Below are positions 60,504-64,000 of a stretch of DNA of 64,000 nt, one piece after another. The DNA comes from Ooceraea biroi (lineage: Eukaryota; Arthropoda; Insecta; Hymenoptera; Formicidae). A program made the position numbers and the translations under genes. The stretch spans positions 9,202,464 to 9,266,463 of the forward strand of contig NC_039511.1 in assembly GCF_003672135.1 (NCBI RefSeq), in the 5' to 3' direction. How positions within the stretch are numbered: position 1 is the stretch's first letter; each line of letters begins with the position of its first letter. The notes beneath the pieces were generated by a model that searched no databases, was not told where the DNA came from, and saw only the letters and a list, made by a program, of their open reading frames with translations.

Positions 60504-63500
60504 AAGACGAAAAATTCACGGCGGAGGCCGAGACTTCGCGGGACTCCTCCGCGAAAAAGAGAGAAAATCGTCGGACGATTGAAAGCACAGGGGAGAGGGA
60601 GAGGAGGACTGGGCGTGGGGTGTTTTCGCCGCCGCGTAGCACGAGATTGAAATTAAAATCGATTAGCCTCGGGCGAATAATCGTTAATCCGTCAAGTTCT
60701 TTCGCGCGAGAGGGAGGCTGCTGCCGCCACGTCGTCGGCGGTATCCAATTAAATGGCCATCGTGATGCGCGATCGGGATCGATGAGAAATCTTATCGAGG
60801 GGGCGATAAGTTGTTGCTCGTGCTTGAAAATGCTTAAAGTTTGTAATGACACTCTCTCTCTCCGTCCAATGTGTACGAGAATATTATTTTTATTTCAACG
60901 CTCTAGTTTTTTATTTATTTTATTTATTCAAGCACATGTTGGAGATGATTACTCTATCGAAAACCACCAGCTCGAATCAATTCTTGATATTCACGTAATA
61001 CGGCATGTTCTCTTTTAAGCATAATTTTTCATTATCGGATATTGATGTGGAAGCTACTAAAATTAATCAGTAGTTACTAAGTTATCGCTACTTGCTTCGA
61101 TTATTAAAACATATCGCATCGATACGACCTTTCTCGATACTAAACGTCAATGGTTCGTGTAACGACTTCCCGAGCTCAAGCGATGCGATTTTTCCGCCGT
61201 TACGACATTACAGATGCGGAGATTATCGTCGTACACAACGTTACGTTATTTTGATGCTCCCTCGAACGATGCGAGGTACGGAAACGTGAGAAACGTGCGC
61301 TAATAGGACGCCCAACATCGTTTATCTCAGCGCGGTAAAGTAATCTGTATTATATTAACGAGATAAATAATCGTCACCGGTGCGCGCGGCACAAACTGGT
61401 CGGACGAAGCTGGAGCGAGGTGGATCGCGCGGAATCCCACGAGACTAACGACGCTCGACGACTCTCGATATCCCCGTTAAAACGGCTCCTACGAAGCTAT
61501 CGAAAGCCGGTTTACGATGCGTCCGAATCGAACTTTTGCGATCGCGCGCGGCGCAGCATAATCGTTACACAGGGACATAGCGCCGGTTTAACCAGTCCCG
61601 ATAAGATCTTTCCCAGGCTAAATATACCGTCTCGCCGGCTAAATCCGTATCGCGCGTATATATCGCGAGGAATCGATCGGACATAGAGAACACATCGAAC
61701 GCATATCGTCCGCTCTGCTCGAGTGATCTCCCGGATGGTCATCCAGCACTATCGCGGTGCGTAAATGCGTGAGCCCGATGAAACGGGACTCGTAAGCGCG
61801 GTGGCGACTCGATCGATCGATCGAAATCATCCTCACAAAGTCTCCATCACTTCGGAAGTCTAATCCGACCGTCTAATCTCAGTCTCGATGCGCGTTCGAC
61901 GGCGATCCGAATGCAGGTAACGATCTAGACAGTCCCCGCCGGGGATCGCGTCTCTATCGAGAAAAAATAATTGAAGCGCACCGCGTGATCTGATGGATTA
62001 CTCTGGACCGCGTGCGTGACAGCTTCGAGATCATCGCACAAGACACATCTCACGTCCGCGGAGAAGACCAGTGAATCGCGTTCACGTCACGACACATCCG
62101 AGTGCCTGCTGAAGATCGCGATCGCTCCGGCGCGATTATTCCGCTCGATCGATTTGGGGACGGACTCGTGATGATGAACGGAGTCAAGGCAGTCCGCGAT
62201 GCGGTGATATTCCATGCTCCATATACTTTACGCGAGAGCGGAGCATTCCGACGATAGGGTCGGCACTTGTAGGCCAGTCCGCGTGGCTGGCGTAGCACGG
62301 CGGCGACTCTCCTCCCATCGGGAGAGATCGAGATTTGTGTCAGGGTGTCTAGGAGTTACAGCTGATGAAGAGCGAGCGTATCAATATCACGCGCATTAAT
62401 CCGAGAAGCGAGCGCGGCTCGCAGATTCACGTATCGCGCCCAAAGGCGCCGGATTAACGGTCCGCCGCCGCTAAACACGAGAAGTCAATTATTTCGCCGG
62501 AACGTTATCGCCGATCTTATCGGCCGGGAATTATAATTGGCCGATAGATCCTACCGCGGAGCGAAATACGCGCGCGTGCTTCTGCTGCTTGTCTCTGCGC
62601 GTGGGAACGAGGGGGAACCGTGCATCCCCCCCTCGTCTCTCACGGTATGAGAAACTACCCGGCGGTCGCGACGTAATTACTTCGATGCGAATAAATCCGC
62701 TCGCGATAGCGTGATCCCCGGGACGCGATCGATTCGTCTCTCTTGCCGCGCGCGAGGTTTTTCCTTGCGCTCGAACATAGCAGCGAGCCCTCGCGGGCGG
62801 GCTCGTGTGAGCCGGCCCGTTAGATATTATGAGCTCGCGGGATACAACGAGGACAGGAGAAAGGAGAGAGTGGGAAATACGCCGTCGTGGTCCGTGCCGT
62901 TATATCAAATCCAGGTCGTTATACGTGCCCCCAAAGCGCAGCACATCGAGAACGCTCCTTAAACTGCATTTTCGCCTCTGGTCTAGCGAGGTGTAAAGTG
63001 CCACTCTGATCTAGGATCTTTCTATGACGCCTCGTGAATATATGGGACGTCGCTCAATCGCGAAAAATCGCGAAAATTCTGAACGAATGAATGAGATGAA
63101 TGAAACGAAAACATATACATCGCATACACGGTGGGTGTCTTCTTTTTTCTCATTTATCGTGTTTCCTGTTTCGCGATTTGAAAAGGAAAGTCTCTCGTGA
63201 CTTCGATATCAAAATTCTGCCGCGTAACGATGACCCGCGGAGACCGGAAGACGTGCTGCCATCACGCGATGTTAATTGCTGCATAGGAACAATCGCGCAA
63301 TTGGATCTCAATGTCTAATTACAGCAGAGTTTATGTCGGGGAACGCGTCTGTGTCGCGGAAGAGCGCGAATCGTCGTCGTCATCGTCGTGCCTAAGCAGC
63401 GGATCTCAGTTCGTTAACCAGTCGCCGTAAAAAAGAAAGACCGACGAGAGATCGACGGCGATAAGTGCACACTGCCGGTCGTGAACACTTACCGGAGGTA

Positions 63501-64000
63501 AACAAAGGCGAGTTCTCGCCCGGGTGACAATGAACCTGGAAGCCCTTAGGTTACATTAACAGACTCTTTGCGCGACTCCAGACGCGTCGAAGACGTCTTG
63601 GACGGACGTGATCTCGTAATTATGCGTACCCCGTAGACCAACTGTCTCTCCGATGCGCGCTTTTCCCTCCTCGTACGCGTCTCTATTTTCTTTCCATCGG
63701 ACGGGTGCGCGAGCGCGTTATGCATCGGCGAGCGGAAATTACACAGACGATTGCTCGATTCTCTTTCTTTCGCAAATGTAAGTAAACGGTAAAAGTAAAC
63801 GTAAAAGAACAGTCGTGTATATTTAGCATTTTCTTCGGATTTCATTAACTATAAAAAATGCGCTAAACTTAAAAGCACTTTGAGAGCGTTCTGGAGACGT
63901 TCCCCTCGCGGAATCGTTCGCTTCCTCGCTTCCCGAAAACGGGCGACCGATCAACTCAGAAGCGGATATCGAAAGTGACGGTTTCCCCGCGCCGCGTCGG

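Larger units (their letters stand above)
57728..64000. other. Unannotated CpG-rich sequence
   Basis: 57840-58050 and 60820-61100 are AT-richer; 58050-58870 and 59380-59830 are CpG-rich. It contains a (GATC)n run (61808-61824), a G-rich/C-rich inverted pair around 62609-62636, and a TCG run at 63371-63388. No open frame has convincing codon bias or a recognisable domain, and the window ends without a gene boundary. Confidence 0.5.

Noticed and set aside
1..64000. tRNA, 5S rRNA, spliceosomal RNA or known insect microRNA genes
   Set aside because: Searched by eye for B-box words (GGTTCGAATCC type), 5S and U6 core words, and mature sequences of common insect microRNAs on the strand as given and for some on the complement. 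No convincing match. A covariance-model scan could still find divergent ones.
1..64000. CRISPR array or operon-like bacterial system
   Set aside because: No regularly spaced identical repeats with unique spacers and no tightly packed long coding frames. Repeat content and splice-like signals indicate nuclear eukaryotic DNA.

Overview
The window reads as nuclear DNA of an animal, not a microbe. There is no dense array of long open frames, simple repeats are plentiful ((CT)n, (GT)n, (AC)n, CGT/CCG triplets, (ACGC)n), and GC-rich, CpG-rich stretches alternate with short AT-rich islands. Abundant CpG and CGCG words together with TAATTA-type AT islands fit an insect genome with little CpG depletion, most plausibly a hymenopteran such as an ant. 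That assignment rests on composition only and is low confidence. The long open frames are mostly Arg/Ser-rich and come from the CpG-rich composition. I recognise no complete gene, no tRNA, rRNA or known microRNA, and no CRISPR array. The window is best read as intergenic or intronic sequence.

Layout. 1-5 kb is mixed-GC unique sequence with a C10 tract and a CGAT cluster. 5-17 kb alternates GC-rich blocks with AT islands that carry short tandem duplications, including a duplicated POU-octamer unit near 13.97 kb and a 27-bp repeat near 16.25 kb. 18.2-19.3 kb is a stack of low-complexity tracts (ACG, CT, CCG, then a pyrimidine-rich stretch). 20.8-21.2 kb has a 10-bp tandem repeat and a GA/TG microsatellite. 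22-32 kb is mostly unique, with AT-rich sequence at 24.4-25.6 kb. At 32.4-32.6 kb lies a foldback element with arms of about 75 bp, flanked by a 7-bp direct repeat. 36.7-37.1 kb is a GA tract, a TATA-like box and a CT-rich tract in order. 38.67-40.21 kb holds two diverged direct copies of a segment of about 245 bp. 41.78-42.07 kb is the best coding-exon candidate, on the minus strand. 46.0-46.3 kb has an open frame with an Asp-Gly repeat whose interruptions are mostly silent. 52.6-53.3 kb holds two collinear diverged copies of a segment of about 165 bp. 53.3-64 kb is CpG-rich unique sequence with scattered microsatellites.

No set of genes acting together can be supported. The signals that simple sequence does not explain are the foldback element at 32.4 kb, the two local duplications (38.7/40.0 kb and 52.6/53.2 kb), the minus-strand exon candidate at 42 kb, and the Asp-Gly frame at 46 kb.
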